The position numbers and the translations under genes are program-made. This document shows positions 4,270 through 10,276 of a stretch of DNA of 10,276 bases, in pieces. The DNA comes from Gammaproteobacteria bacterium. GTDB taxonomy: Bacteria > Pseudomonadota > Gammaproteobacteria > Magnimaribacterales > Magnimaribacteraceae. The notes under the pieces are model-generated. The model searched no databases, had not been told where the DNA came from, and saw nothing but the letters and a program-made list of their open reading frames with translations. The stretch is from contig PCBA01000062.1 in assembly GCA_002730855.1 (NCBI GenBank), positions 1-10,276 on the forward strand, written 5' to 3'. Positions within the stretch are counted from its first letter, which is position 1. The number at the start of each line of letters is the position of its first letter.

Positions 4270-6897
4270 TTAATCATTTTCTTCTGGTTTAATTTTCCTA
4301 GAATCTAATTGAATCTTTCCATAGAAATCTCTATATAGATCTTTATTTTCCCCTAGATCAATGATGGAAGGGTAACTTTCAAAGCGTGGATCAGCAGTAC
4401 GTATAGCAACATTTACGATACGGATACCTCTACTATTTTTGAAACTATAGATATTCAAATTCAATTGGTGTTGACAAATATCTATAAAGAGATCTTCGAA
4501 TCGTTTCCTACCTACAATATTATTGTTTGAATTTCTACAGAACTCTGCATAATTTGCATAGAGCCAGCGATCAGTATTGGCATAACGATGAGAAGAACCT
4601 TGTGGTGCATCCTTCATAAAGCCAATAGCACTGGACTGATTCAATTCAAAGATAAGAGAATGATCCATCCAATCTTTAATTGGATTGGACTTTAATTGTT
4701 GTTGTGTAGTGAATTTTTTAAAGAAGGGAACTCTCTTATTAGTCTCTAATAAATACTCTCTCATGTCATCTTCTGACATGTCTAATAACCAATTAACAAG
4801 ACCTGGTAAAAGACTGGAGAATAAGCCATAAGCTCTATTCTTGCTATCGACACCAATCAATACCTTTTGTTCTTTAGCTGAACCTTTAAAAGGATTATTG
4901 AAGGGAATGGTTAAACGTCTACGAGCTAAGCCACTAGTGTGATCAGTAGTTTGTAATGGTTCATTAGCAGTCATTACGACTTGACCATTAAACCTAAAGG
5001 GTCTTAACTTATCAGCCTGGAATTTATGCTCATTTCTAATAAGATCGCCTCCGGTAATGGCTTTGAGGGTTGCCACAGATCCACCATACCTCTCAACGTC
5101 ATTAAATAAAAGAAGTTTTTTTCCATAGAGATTAGCGGACTCAAAGCGATTTTTTTCAAGATACTCAAGGCTAGATACTGTGACATTTTCGTTACCTACT
5201 AATGCGTGAGCTAGGGTTGCAAAAGAACTTTTACCTGACTTACCTGGTCCTATTAATTCAAGAAACTTTTGTAAATCAGAACGCCCAAGTAATACAGCAC
5301 GTAACCAAGCTCTTAACACTTGTACACGACCCCAATCATTATCTTGTGTTTCTTTCAGCCAATGAACAATTGCTTGACAAGTAGCTTGAGAATCATAGTG
5401 ATAGGGCTGCTGTTGTGTTAAGTGATGATCCCGACTGTGGGGCATTAGCTTTAATGTAGTGACATCCAGTACACCATTCTCAAAAAGCAATAAATCTTCA
5501 CAATCATTCCATTCATCAAACTCATTTTTTGTTTTTAATAAGTGATAGATATCATTGATTAGATTTATTCCATAACCCCGTGGTAATTTTTTATCTTTAA
5601 TTAAATCTAGCTGCACACATATTTCTCCTTTCATTTTATTTTCAGTGACGCTAGACCAAAGCCCAGGACTATTTATTTCATACATAAAGAATTGGTTATG
5701 AGCACTGGAAAATAATAAATTTCCCTTATAGATAGCTAATAAAATATCTACTAACTGATTTGGGGGTGAATTCTTGGCGGTTCTATCTTCTTTAGGAAGT
5801 ACTTTCTGTCCTAAAGCAACAGCTAAAGCAGGTATCTTTTTAAGTTGAGCAGATGGAATTTCATCTTCTTTTTCTAAATTAACAGTATTTAGTTCTAGGT
5901 CCATGTCGTTTAGAAGTTGTTCAGCGAAATCAAGAGATTCATTAGAAGGAGCTAAAATTTTATGATCTTGTGATGGTTGCCAGCCATTTTCTTGTGCTGC
6001 ATGTATCAAGGATCCTAAACCACGACCACCTTCTTTACTAAAGGTATGCCATCTTTTTTGACATTCTCCTTTAATATATTTCTCAGATTGTTTACTCCAT
6101 TCATCCCAAGTTGAAAGTAAAGAATCATCTAAAGAATGTAAGGATTGTCCTACAGTAAGCCAGAGATCAAAGTCATCTGCTGCATATGGAGGCAATGCCC
6201 AAGTAGCTTCTTGAGCTAATTGTATATCACGTTCTAGTGAAATTTTAGCGTTAATAGCAAAACCAGGACCAACAATTCTTGTACTTTGTTCTGCAGGTTT
6301 TCCTAACTTAACATTTTTATTTAAGACACCAGATAAGATCCAGTCAGGTAGTTGAGGTAACTCTTCAACGCATTCATAACCTTCCTTATCCTTAGTAAAA
6401 TAACCTTCTGTGTTAGGGTGCAGGCCCATCAAAACTCCCTGGTGCCTTTTCCATAAGAGTTCTAATTTTTCATTCTCTCCTTTTGCATGCCAAGCATATT
6501 TATTACGTAATAGATGTTTCCATGAATCTTTAGGTAATGAATAAAGCTTACGTTCTCTACCTTCTTTTCCACTACAGATAGTTAAGGTAGAAGGCAAAGC
6601 TTCTTCTATACTTTTTTGCGAGAGCTCCTTAATGAGGTCATAAACTGTAGGACCATCAATATCTAACCAAATAAGACCAAGTGGTTTATTGAATACCGGA
6701 CCACTTAACAAACCAATAGCCTTACACTGCCCAGTTAATATTTCATTTTCAATTTCTTTTATTGAATACGGTTTGTTTTGCCAACCCGTTATATAAGGTG
6801 CTTTATGTCCGTTTAATGGAGTAAGAGGCCAATCATTAGGTATGAGGTCAAGATTTATTTCCCCTGGCCTAAGAGAGCTGTGCATCACTCTTGACAT
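4270..6897 (-). CDS. PrimPol - PriCT - D5/SF3 primase-helicase, 875 residues
   Basis: This is a replication initiator combining primase and helicase. Residues about 20-190 form an archaeo-eukaryotic-type PrimPol domain with the metal-binding DID (D79, D81) in IWLDIDG, then a SGKEGRERKLYS segment (109-120) where many relatives have a catalytic His. Residues about 225-307 look like a PriCT_2 domain (DDFDLWLTVGQSLH, then WDEWSKQSEKY). Residues about 380-545 correspond to a D5_N-like region. Residues about 546-670 are an SF3 helicase: Walker A GPGKSGKS (550-557), Walker B LLLFND (595-600), sensor TAN (643-645) and arginines 659-661. It would unwind DNA at the origin and make primers. The start is supported by a good AGAGGT six bases upstream, inside the end of the preceding 60-residue gene (13-base overlap). 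The overall layout resembles cyanobacterial plasmid and phage relatives. Confidence 0.93.
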   Translation of the reverse strand: MSRVMHSSLRPGEINLDLIPNDWPLTPLNGHKAPYITGWQNKPYSIKEIENEILTGQCKAIGLLSGPVFNKPLGLIWLDIDGPTVYDLIKELSQKSIEEALPSTLTICSGKEGRERKLYSLPKDSWKHLLRNKYAWHAKGENEKLELLWKRHQGVLMGLHPNTEGYFTKDKEGYECVEELPQLPDWILSGVLNKNVKLGKPAEQSTRIVGPGFAINAKISLERDIQLAQEATWALPPYAADDFDLWLTVGQSLHSLDDSLLSTWDEWSKQSEKYIKGECQKRWHTFSKEGGRGLGSLIHAAQENGWQPSQDHKILAPSNESLDFAEQLLNDMDLELNTVNLEKEDEIPSAQLKKIPALAVALGQKVLPKEDRTAKNSPPNQLVDILLAIYKGNLLFSSAHNQFFMYEINSPGLWSSVTENKMKGEICVQLDLIKDKKLPRGYGINLINDIYHLLKTKNEFDEWNDCEDLLLFENGVLDVTTLKLMPHSRDHHLTQQQPYHYDSQATCQAIVHWLKETQDNDWGRVQVLRAWLRAVLLGRSDLQKFLELIGPGKSGKSSFATLAHALVGNENVTVSSLEYLEKNRFESANLYGKKLLLFNDVERYGGSVATLKAITGGDLIRNEHKFQADKLRPFRFNGQVVMTANEPLQTTDHTSGLARRRLTIPFNNPFKGSAKEQKVLIGVDSKNRAYGLFSSLLPGLVNWLLDMSEDDMREYLLETNKRVPFFKKFTTQQQLKSNPIKDWMDHSLIFELNQSSAIGFMKDAPQGSSHRYANTDRWLYANYAEFCRNSNNNIVGRKRFEDLFIDICQHQLNLNIYSFKNSRGIRIVNVAIRTADPRFESYPSIIDLGENKDLYRDFYGKIQLDSRKIKPEEND

Positions 6898-7067
6898 AGT
6901 ATTACCTCTACTGTAACTGATTTGGGTACTGTCATTGATTGTCTTGCTATTTCAAAAGCATGTAAATGAATATGACTAGGCAATAAAAAACAGTCACCAT
7001 CAGAAGCAGCTTCTAATTGAGCGCTCATAGCTGAGATCCATTGCCCTGGAGAGACTTTGACTTCCAT
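6885..7067 (-). CDS. Small hypothetical protein upstream of primase, 60 residues
   Basis: The frame starts MEVKVSPGQWISAMSAQLEA and continues with a DGDCFLLPSHIHLHAFEIA segment that contains three closely spaced histidines (residues 32, 34 and 36) near C26. This could be a small metal site or simply a helix-strand module. No known family is recognised. It has a good AAGGA five bases before the ATG. Its last 13 bases overlap the primase-helicase start, and the primase ribosome site lies inside it, so the two are probably translationally coupled. This makes it a real gene and not a shadow. It may be an accessory or regulatory subunit of the primase; that is inference from coupling only. Confidence 0.75.
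   Translation of the reverse strand: MEVKVSPGQWISAMSAQLEAASDGDCFLLPSHIHLHAFEIARQSMTVPKSVTVEVILCQE
6904..6909 (-). promoter_or_regulatory. Shine-Dalgarno site of primase-helicase
   Basis: On the minus strand this reads AGAGGT, six bases before the primase ATG. It is one of only two convincing ribosome sites in the window. It decides the primase start within the overlap with the 60-residue gene. Confidence 0.7.
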
Positions 7068-7070
7068 GGG

Positions 7071-7077
7071 CTTCCTT
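7071..7077 (-). promoter_or_regulatory. Shine-Dalgarno site of 60-residue gene
   Basis: On the minus strand this reads AAGGAAG, with AAGGA placed five bases before the ATG at 7067-7065. Most other genes here lack such a site, which supports real and efficient translation of this small gene. Confidence 0.65.
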
Positions 7078-7129
7078 GTTCGTTTTATTATCCTAGCTCA
7101 TCTGCATTCCAAAAATGAAAAATTTAATA

Positions 7130-7149
7130 AAGAAATGTGTTTATTTCTT
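7130..7149 (-). terminator. Weak AT-rich hairpin at the end of the 83-residue gene
   Basis: Seven-base arms AAGAAAT and ATTTCTT flank a six-base loop and straddle the stop codon of the 83-residue gene. On the minus strand a T-rich run follows, as in an intrinsic terminator. The stem has little GC, so it may only attenuate or protect the transcript, or be chance in AT-rich DNA. Confidence 0.25.
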
Positions 7150-7392
7150 ATTAGAATCCTGATTCCATTTTGCAGATAAGCGCATAGCTCCTCCTAGCTT
7201 AGAAGCTTCTCCTTTTTGAGTAGATTTTTCTTCTGTATATATTGGTTTAAAGTTTTCTTCTATTTCTTTTACTGCTTTTTTTTGATTTTCCCATGTCATC
7301 ATTTGCATAGAAGCCGTAAGCTTAGATTCAAACCATGTTTTTTTCCACCATTTAACAATAGCTTTCCAACATTCAGACCAAAAATTTTCCAT
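7141..7392 (-). CDS. Tryptophan-rich hypothetical protein coupled to exonuclease, 83 residues
   Basis: The N-terminal 34 residues hold six tryptophans (5, 9, 15, 16, 20, 34) with lysines between them, as in WKAIVKWWKKTWF. This suggests an amphipathic helix that binds a protein partner or a membrane surface. The remainder is charged and probably flexible, ending in a polar NQDSNKK tail. No family is recognised. Its ATG overlaps the exonuclease stop codon by one base (TAATG arrangement), a classic sign of translational coupling, so the two proteins may form a complex or be needed in similar amounts. There is no separate ribosome site, in keeping with coupling. An inhibitor or partner of a host nuclease is conceivable but unsupported. 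Confidence 0.75.
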   Translation of the reverse strand: MENFWSECWKAIVKWWKKTWFESKLTASMQMMTWENQKKAVKEIEENFKPIYTEEKSTQKGEASKLGGAMRLSAKWNQDSNKK

Positions 7393-8240
7393 TAGATTAA
7401 GTCCGGATCATAAACCGAACAGTTGTTTAAATTATCATAATATTCCGCAACAATTTTCAACCATTTTTCTTGACAAATATCTAAATGATTCCTGGAAATT
7501 TTAAAGAGTTGAGTTTTGTCAGGAGTTGAAACTAAGATTGCAGCTTGTTGTACTTTCATATTTAAAGTCTGTTCAATTGCTAAGGCATAAGCACCAAGTT
7601 GTAAGCAAGTCTTTTGAAATTTCATATAGCCACCTAATAAATTACGCCACTCAACAGTTCCTTTCTCTAAATTTTTTGGCCACCAACGACTATAAGGTTT
7701 AACTGAAGTTTTTAAATCAGCAAGTGTTAATTTATTTTTAACTACTCCAATAATATCTGGACTACCTACCCAAGGACGTTCTTCTTCATCCTGCCCCCAA
7801 ACTCTACCGATACCATCAGAAGATAATGTGTATTTATGCTTATCATATAAAGGAGTTTCAGCCCAGATTACTTCATCAAATTGATTAAGTAAGGATTCCA
7901 TACCTCCCCAAAATTCTTGATACTCTTTTGGGACGTCAAACTTCTCTTTTTTTAAATACTGTTCCATACAAGAATGTATAGCAGTACCTCGTTCAGCAGC
8001 AGCTTCTTTCATCCCAGGATTATTTTTAGCCCACATCTCTAGTTTTCTTTTACTTTGTTGAGATGCAGTTTCAGAAATAATGGCAGTTACACTAGCAGCT
8101 GGACCTGTAAAGAAAGGAGTTTCATAATGACGCTTACCATTTATAGTTATTCTTGCTGGCTTATTATTTAATTTTTTTAATATTTCAGGATTATTCTGAG
8201 CTACTTTAAAAATAGTTTGATCGTTTTTGTCTACAACCAT
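7392..8240 (-). CDS. PD-(D/E)XK (RecB/Cas4-like) exonuclease, 282 residues
   Basis: The order of motifs is that of RecB-like nucleases: H89 in GTAIHSCMEQYL, E128 in the AETP strand, D162 in GSPDIIGV, D175-L-K177 in LADLKTS, and Q214-x3-Y218 in QLGAYA. The N-terminal region (about 30-60), with a short beta hairpin GKRHYETP and the SVTAIIS segment, resembles the exonucleases of T7-like cyanophages. The enzyme should degrade DNA ends in a metal-dependent way, for recombination or breakdown of host DNA. It is the first gene of the minus-strand replication operon. Its stop overlaps the start of the 83-residue gene. Only 39 bases separate its ATG from that of the divergent methyltransferase, and no good ribosome site precedes it. 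The family is clear; polarity and substrate preference are not. Confidence 0.9.
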   Translation of the reverse strand: MVVDKNDQTIFKVAQNNPEILKKLNNKPARITINGKRHYETPFFTGPAASVTAIISETASQQSKRKLEMWAKNNPGMKEAAAERGTAIHSCMEQYLKKEKFDVPKEYQEFWGGMESLLNQFDEVIWAETPLYDKHKYTLSSDGIGRVWGQDEEERPWVGSPDIIGVVKNKLTLADLKTSVKPYSRWWPKNLEKGTVEWRNLLGGYMKFQKTCLQLGAYALAIEQTLNMKVQQAAILVSTPDKTQLFKISRNHLDICQEKWLKIVAEYYDNLNNCSVYDPDLI

Positions 8241-8279
8241 TATTAGTTGTGTATATTAGTAAAAGTATAACTTATAACG
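8241..8279. promoter_or_regulatory. Compact divergent promoter region
   Basis: Only 39 bases, almost entirely A and T, separate the start codons of the exonuclease (minus) and the methyltransferase (plus). Both transcripts must start here or within the opposite gene, so short leaders are expected. TATAAC and TATATT strings could serve as -10 boxes, but no pair of boxes stands out, and neither gene has a Shine-Dalgarno sequence here. Confidence 0.4.
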
Positions 8280-8864
8280 ATGACTTGGTTAGCTTATTTT
8301 GATGAGATAAAGAACCGTTTAGGAAAAAGGAAAGGAGGCTTCAGTAAAATTTTCTCATATTTAGATGAGATCAAATATCCTGTGATCCTCGAAACAGGAA
8401 CCTATAGAGAGGAGAACAACTATGAAGGAGATGGTTGTTCAACACTTCTATATGATAATTATATTAAATATAACGGAGGTAAATTAATTTCAGTTGATAT
8501 TGATCCTAAAGCATGCGAGCTAGCAAAAGAAAACACTGTATTTGCTAAGGTATATTGCGAAGATAGCATTGAATTCTTAGGACAAGTAGAGGGTGAAATC
8601 GATTTCCTTTACTTAGATTCTTTTAATATTCAAAACTGGAACAATGATTGGGAAGCCAGTAGCCATCATCTAAAAGAATTATTTGCTGCTAAAAATTGCA
8701 TCAAAGAAGGCACCTTAATCGTGGTAGACGACAATTTAAATCAAGCTGGAAGAAAATTAAAGATCGGAAAAGGACGTTTAATCTCTGAATTAATGGCTTC
8801 ATTAGGAATTAAACCTTATATTGATGACTATCAAATGGGTTGGATCTGGGAAGAGTTAGAATAA
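8280..8864 (+). CDS. Class I SAM-dependent methyltransferase, 194 residues
   Basis: The Rossmann-type methyltransferase motifs are present: motif I ETGTYRE (38-44), the acidic end of strand 2 in SVDID (71-75) that should hold the SAM ribose, the FLYLDSFN segment (109-116), and IVVDDN (147-152), which is strand 5 with a possible metal or substrate-binding Asp pair. The C-terminal KGRLISELMASLG helix and DDYQMGWIW end resemble small methyltransferases (Methyltransf_24-like) that often lie in sugar or polysaccharide gene clusters. It lacks the NPPY or DPPY motif of adenine and cytosine-N4 DNA methylases and the PCQ motif of cytosine-C5 enzymes, so a DNA base target is unlikely. It diverges from the exonuclease and is followed after 20 bases by the 77-residue gene. 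The substrate is unknown. Confidence 0.82.
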   Translation: MTWLAYFDEIKNRLGKRKGGFSKIFSYLDEIKYPVILETGTYREENNYEGDGCSTLLYDNYIKYNGGKLISVDIDPKACELAKENTVFAKVYCEDSIEFLGQVEGEIDFLYLDSFNIQNWNNDWEASSHHLKELFAAKNCIKEGTLIVVDDNLNQAGRKLKIGKGRLISELMASLGIKPYIDDYQMGWIWEELE

Positions 8865-8884
8865 TAATGACATGATTTTTTAAA

Positions 8885-9118
8885 ATGGGAATGTCTCCTC
8901 AATCTTTAATGGGAATTAAAGATGCAATCAATACATTAAGAGATACTCTTTCTTTTGCTGCAAGAGTGGAACATCCCATGATTATTTCTACGTTATCTAA
9001 AACAATAAATGACTTGAATAATTTACAATATTTAGCAGAAATTTATGAGCCTCTTACTACTGATATAGAAGGTGCTTTTAAAAATAAACATAGTTCTTCT
9101 TTTAAAAAAGAAAAATAA
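8885..9118 (+). CDS. Hypothetical helical protein, 77 residues
   Basis: The sequence is mostly helix-forming with two predicted helices (about residues 8-28 and 34-55) and a lysine/serine-rich tail (FKNKHSSSFKKEK). It has no cysteine, no membrane span and no recognised motif. Met1, Met3 and Met9 are all possible starts and no Shine-Dalgarno sequence separates them, so the true protein could be up to eight residues shorter. It lies 20 bases after the methyltransferase and 33 bases before endonuclease VII on the same strand, which suggests one transcript. Confidence 0.6.
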   Translation: MGMSPQSLMGIKDAINTLRDTLSFAARVEHPMIISTLSKTINDLNNLQYLAEIYEPLTTDIEGAFKNKHSSSFKKEK

Positions 9119-9151
9119 ATGTTATTCTTTTAGATAATCTTTTGCTTTCTT

Positions 9152-9517
9152 GTGAAACAAAGTAAGAAATTAGTGAGAAGTAAATTAGCCTCAAGAAAAA
9201 ATAGAGCTAAAAACTTATGGACTAAATACAAGATAAGTATAGAAGACTATGAAACAATTCTTAAGAAACAAGACAAGAAGTGTGCTATCTGTGGTGCAGC
9301 TAAAAAAAGAAAGAACTTAAAAAGTTTCTTTTTATGTGTAGACCACGACCATAGATCAGGAAAAGTACGAGGAATACTATGTAATAAATGCAATACAGCC
9401 TTAGCTTTTTTTAATGATTCTGTAGATAATCTTCAAACAGCAGCTAGCTATCTAATGTTTTCAGAACTAAAAATCAAACATCTCTTAGAGTCGCATTTAA
9501 CATCCATACAGACTTAA
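9152..9517 (+). CDS. Recombination endonuclease VII family HNH nuclease, 121 residues
   Basis: Residues 44-47 (CAIC) and 77-80 (CNKC) form the structural zinc site. Between them VDHDH (63-67) supplies the catalytic Asp and His residues, and N81 directly after the second pair matches the conserved Asn of T4 endonuclease VII (gp49). The segment GKVRGILCNKCNTAL is a strong family signature. T4 endonuclease VII resolves Holliday junctions and trims branched DNA before packaging; small free-standing members of the family can also act as homing-type nucleases. The start is GTG at 9152; a second in-frame GTG at 9173 would remove seven residues, and no ribosome site decides between them. The last 44 bases overlap the end of the Dps-like gene on the other strand. 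Confidence 0.9.
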   Translation: MKQSKKLVRSKLASRKNRAKNLWTKYKISIEDYETILKKQDKKCAICGAAKKRKNLKSFFLCVDHDHRSGKVRGILCNKCNTALAFFNDSVDNLQTAASYLMFSELKIKHLLESHLTSIQT

Positions 9518-10082
9518 AGCAATTATCTACAATTTCTGCCAGATAGTTTTCAATGTCTGGTGAATTATTTTTCATAGCTGCTTTACGAATTTCTTTTGAG
9601 TATTCACCAAGATATTCTAAATTTTTACGATAGACCACAAGCATGTGGAAACCCTCGTATTTTGTAACATGTGTGATATTTTTTTTATGTGCACCGGTTA
9701 AACCTTTCTCACACATAGGCATTAAATAGTTTAAAGATCTTACGTATTCACCAACGCGATCAAATTGTTCTTGATGCAATTCATATTCTTTCTTAAGAAA
9801 TTTATGTACTGCCAGGAAATCTTCTCCTTCATAATTGAAATGAATAAGATGAGATTGAGTTTGTAAACTATGGATACAAGAGGATAAGCTAATTAATTTT
9901 TGAGCGAAAGCTGCGATTGTATCTTCTTTCTTTGACTTAGGTGTAGGCTTTGTATCTTCTTTTATATCATCTGTAGGTTCAAACTCTTGTTTAGTCGTAG
10001 ATGATTCCCAAGGGGAAGGTTCCATTTCATTAATAGGAGTAGTTATTACCCCTGGTGTTTCTAAATATGTAATGGTTTCCAT
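9474..10082 (-). CDS. Dps-like ferritin-family protein with N-terminal extension, 202 residues
   Basis: Residues about 55-202 look like a Dps four-helix bundle. The ferroxidase ligands of E. coli Dps (H51, H63, D78, E82) have counterparts H81, H93, D108 and E112 with exactly the same spacing of 12, 15 and 4, in HFNYEGEDF, VHKF and FDRVGEYVRSL. The end, SVWMLNATL, matches the usual last helix of the family. Dps proteins form 12-subunit shells that oxidise and store iron and protect DNA from hydroxyl radicals. The first 55 residues are an acidic, Pro/Thr/Ser-rich, probably disordered extension that ends in a basic patch (PKSKKED), which could serve as a tail for DNA or protein binding. Its 3' end overlaps endonuclease VII. 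It is single and divergent from the short ORF at 10153. I am fairly sure of the fold; activity is inferred from the ligands. Confidence 0.82.
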   Translation of the reverse strand: METITYLETPGVITTPINEMEPSPWESSTTKQEFEPTDDIKEDTKPTPKSKKEDTIAAFAQKLISLSSCIHSLQTQSHLIHFNYEGEDFLAVHKFLKKEYELHQEQFDRVGEYVRSLNYLMPMCEKGLTGAHKKNITHVTKYEGFHMLVVYRKNLEYLGEYSKEIRKAAMKNNSPDIENYLAEIVDNCFKSVWMLNATLRDV

Positions 10083-10093
10083 GATTAATAGTC

Positions 10094-10121
10094 TTTAACT
10101 ATATTTTACTACTGATAGAAT
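10094..10121 (+). promoter_or_regulatory. Possible extended -10 promoter for the plus-strand genes at the right edge
   Basis: TTTAAC (10094-10099), a 16-base spacer and TGATAGAAT (extended -10, hexamer 10116-10121) resemble a sigma-70 promoter, about 30 bases before the 27-residue ORF. The -35 match is weak. The same 70-base gap must also serve the Dps-like gene in the other direction. Confidence 0.35.
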
Positions 10122-10152
10122 TAAACTAAGTATTCAATTTGGTAATTATAAA

Positions 10153-10236
10153 ATGTCTCTTGGTCCTTCTGATTTGTCAGGATTTACTCCTTCCATTTCA
10201 GCTGCATTAACTAATCTTAATGGTGTCGCAGGCTAA
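10153..10236 (+). CDS. Possible 27-residue peptide ORF
   Basis: The frame runs from ATG at 10153 to TAA at 10236 and starts MSLGPSDLSGFTPSISAALT. It is rich in Ser, Leu, Gly and Ala, with no basic or aromatic cluster and no recognised family. It overlaps the next start codon by 17 bases, as in coupled phage genes. It may be a small virion-related peptide or only a leader that couples translation of the next gene. Its length alone gives little support. Confidence 0.4.
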   Translation: MSLGPSDLSGFTPSISAALTNLNGVAG

Positions 10237-10276
10237 AATTATTACCAAACATTATTATACTAAGCAAGAAGTTGAA
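10220..10276 (+). CDS. Start of a further gene, cut by the window edge
   Basis: An open frame from ATG at 10220 continues to the right edge for 19 codons and reads MVSQAKIITKHYYTKQEVE. It overlaps the end of the 27-residue ORF by 17 bases. Too little is present to assign a family. The alternating basic and aromatic residues and the YYTKQEVE segment look like ordinary coding sequence. Confidence 0.45.
   Translation, partial: MVSQAKIITKHYYTKQEVE

Noticed and set aside
5004..5186. 60-residue minus-strand open frame
   Set aside because: It lies wholly inside the helicase part of the primase-helicase in another frame of the same strand, has no ribosome site of note, and its product looks like an out-of-frame shadow.
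5202..5384. 60-residue plus-strand open frame
   Set aside because: It is antisense to the conserved Walker A region of the primase-helicase, with no spacing or context that supports a gene.
8280..8864. DNA methyltransferase of a restriction-modification system
   Set aside because: There is no DPPY/NPPY or PCQ motif and no adjacent restriction enzyme; the nearby nucleases belong to the RecB-like and endonuclease VII families.
1..10276. CRISPR array, insertion sequence or integrase
   Set aside because: No regularly spaced repeats, no transposase or recombinase motifs, and no terminal inverted repeats around a coding element were seen. The only repeat pair is at 2173-2365.

Overview
The window looks like part of the genome of a tailed double-stranded DNA phage that infects a cyanobacterium, most likely a marine picocyanobacterium. 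The base composition is AT-rich, genes are short and tightly packed, and intergenic space is minimal apart from one region of about 290 bases. The phage assignment rests on a PrimPol/D5-type primase-helicase, a RecB-like exonuclease, a T4 endonuclease VII homologue, an I-PpoI-like His-Me finger nuclease, an M15 peptidase of the endolysin type and a probable structural protein. The cyanobacterial host assignment rests on a protein with a CAAD/CURT1-type domain and on the primase resembling cyanobacterial and cyanophage relatives. All family names are from recognition of motifs by eye, not from searches.

Layout. Bases 1-356 (+): the end of an M15 peptidase. Bases 362-2162 (-): a three-gene block of His-Me finger nuclease, probable structural protein and a 54-residue protein. 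Bases 2163-2455: a non-coding control region whose two ends carry near-identical, outward-pointing arms with a repeated 9-mer. Bases 2456-2968 (+): a lysine-rich 50-residue protein and the CAAD/CURT1-like membrane protein. Bases 2969-8240 (-): a replication/recombination operon transcribed as exonuclease, 83-residue protein, 60-residue protein, primase-helicase, glycosyltransferase. Bases 8280-9517 (+): a methyltransferase, a 77-residue protein and endonuclease VII. Bases 9474-10082 (-): a Dps-like protein with all ferroxidase ligands. Bases 10153-10276 (+): a 27-residue ORF and the start of a further gene.

How the genes may work together. Exonuclease, primase-helicase and endonuclease VII form a plausible replication, recombination and branch-resolution set. 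The M15 peptidase and the 305-residue protein belong to lysis or virion functions. The CAAD/CURT1-like protein and the Dps-like protein look like host-modulating genes, acting on photosynthetic membranes and on iron/oxidative stress respectively; this is inference. The most interesting items are these two host-type genes and the repeat-bounded control region at 2173-2365.
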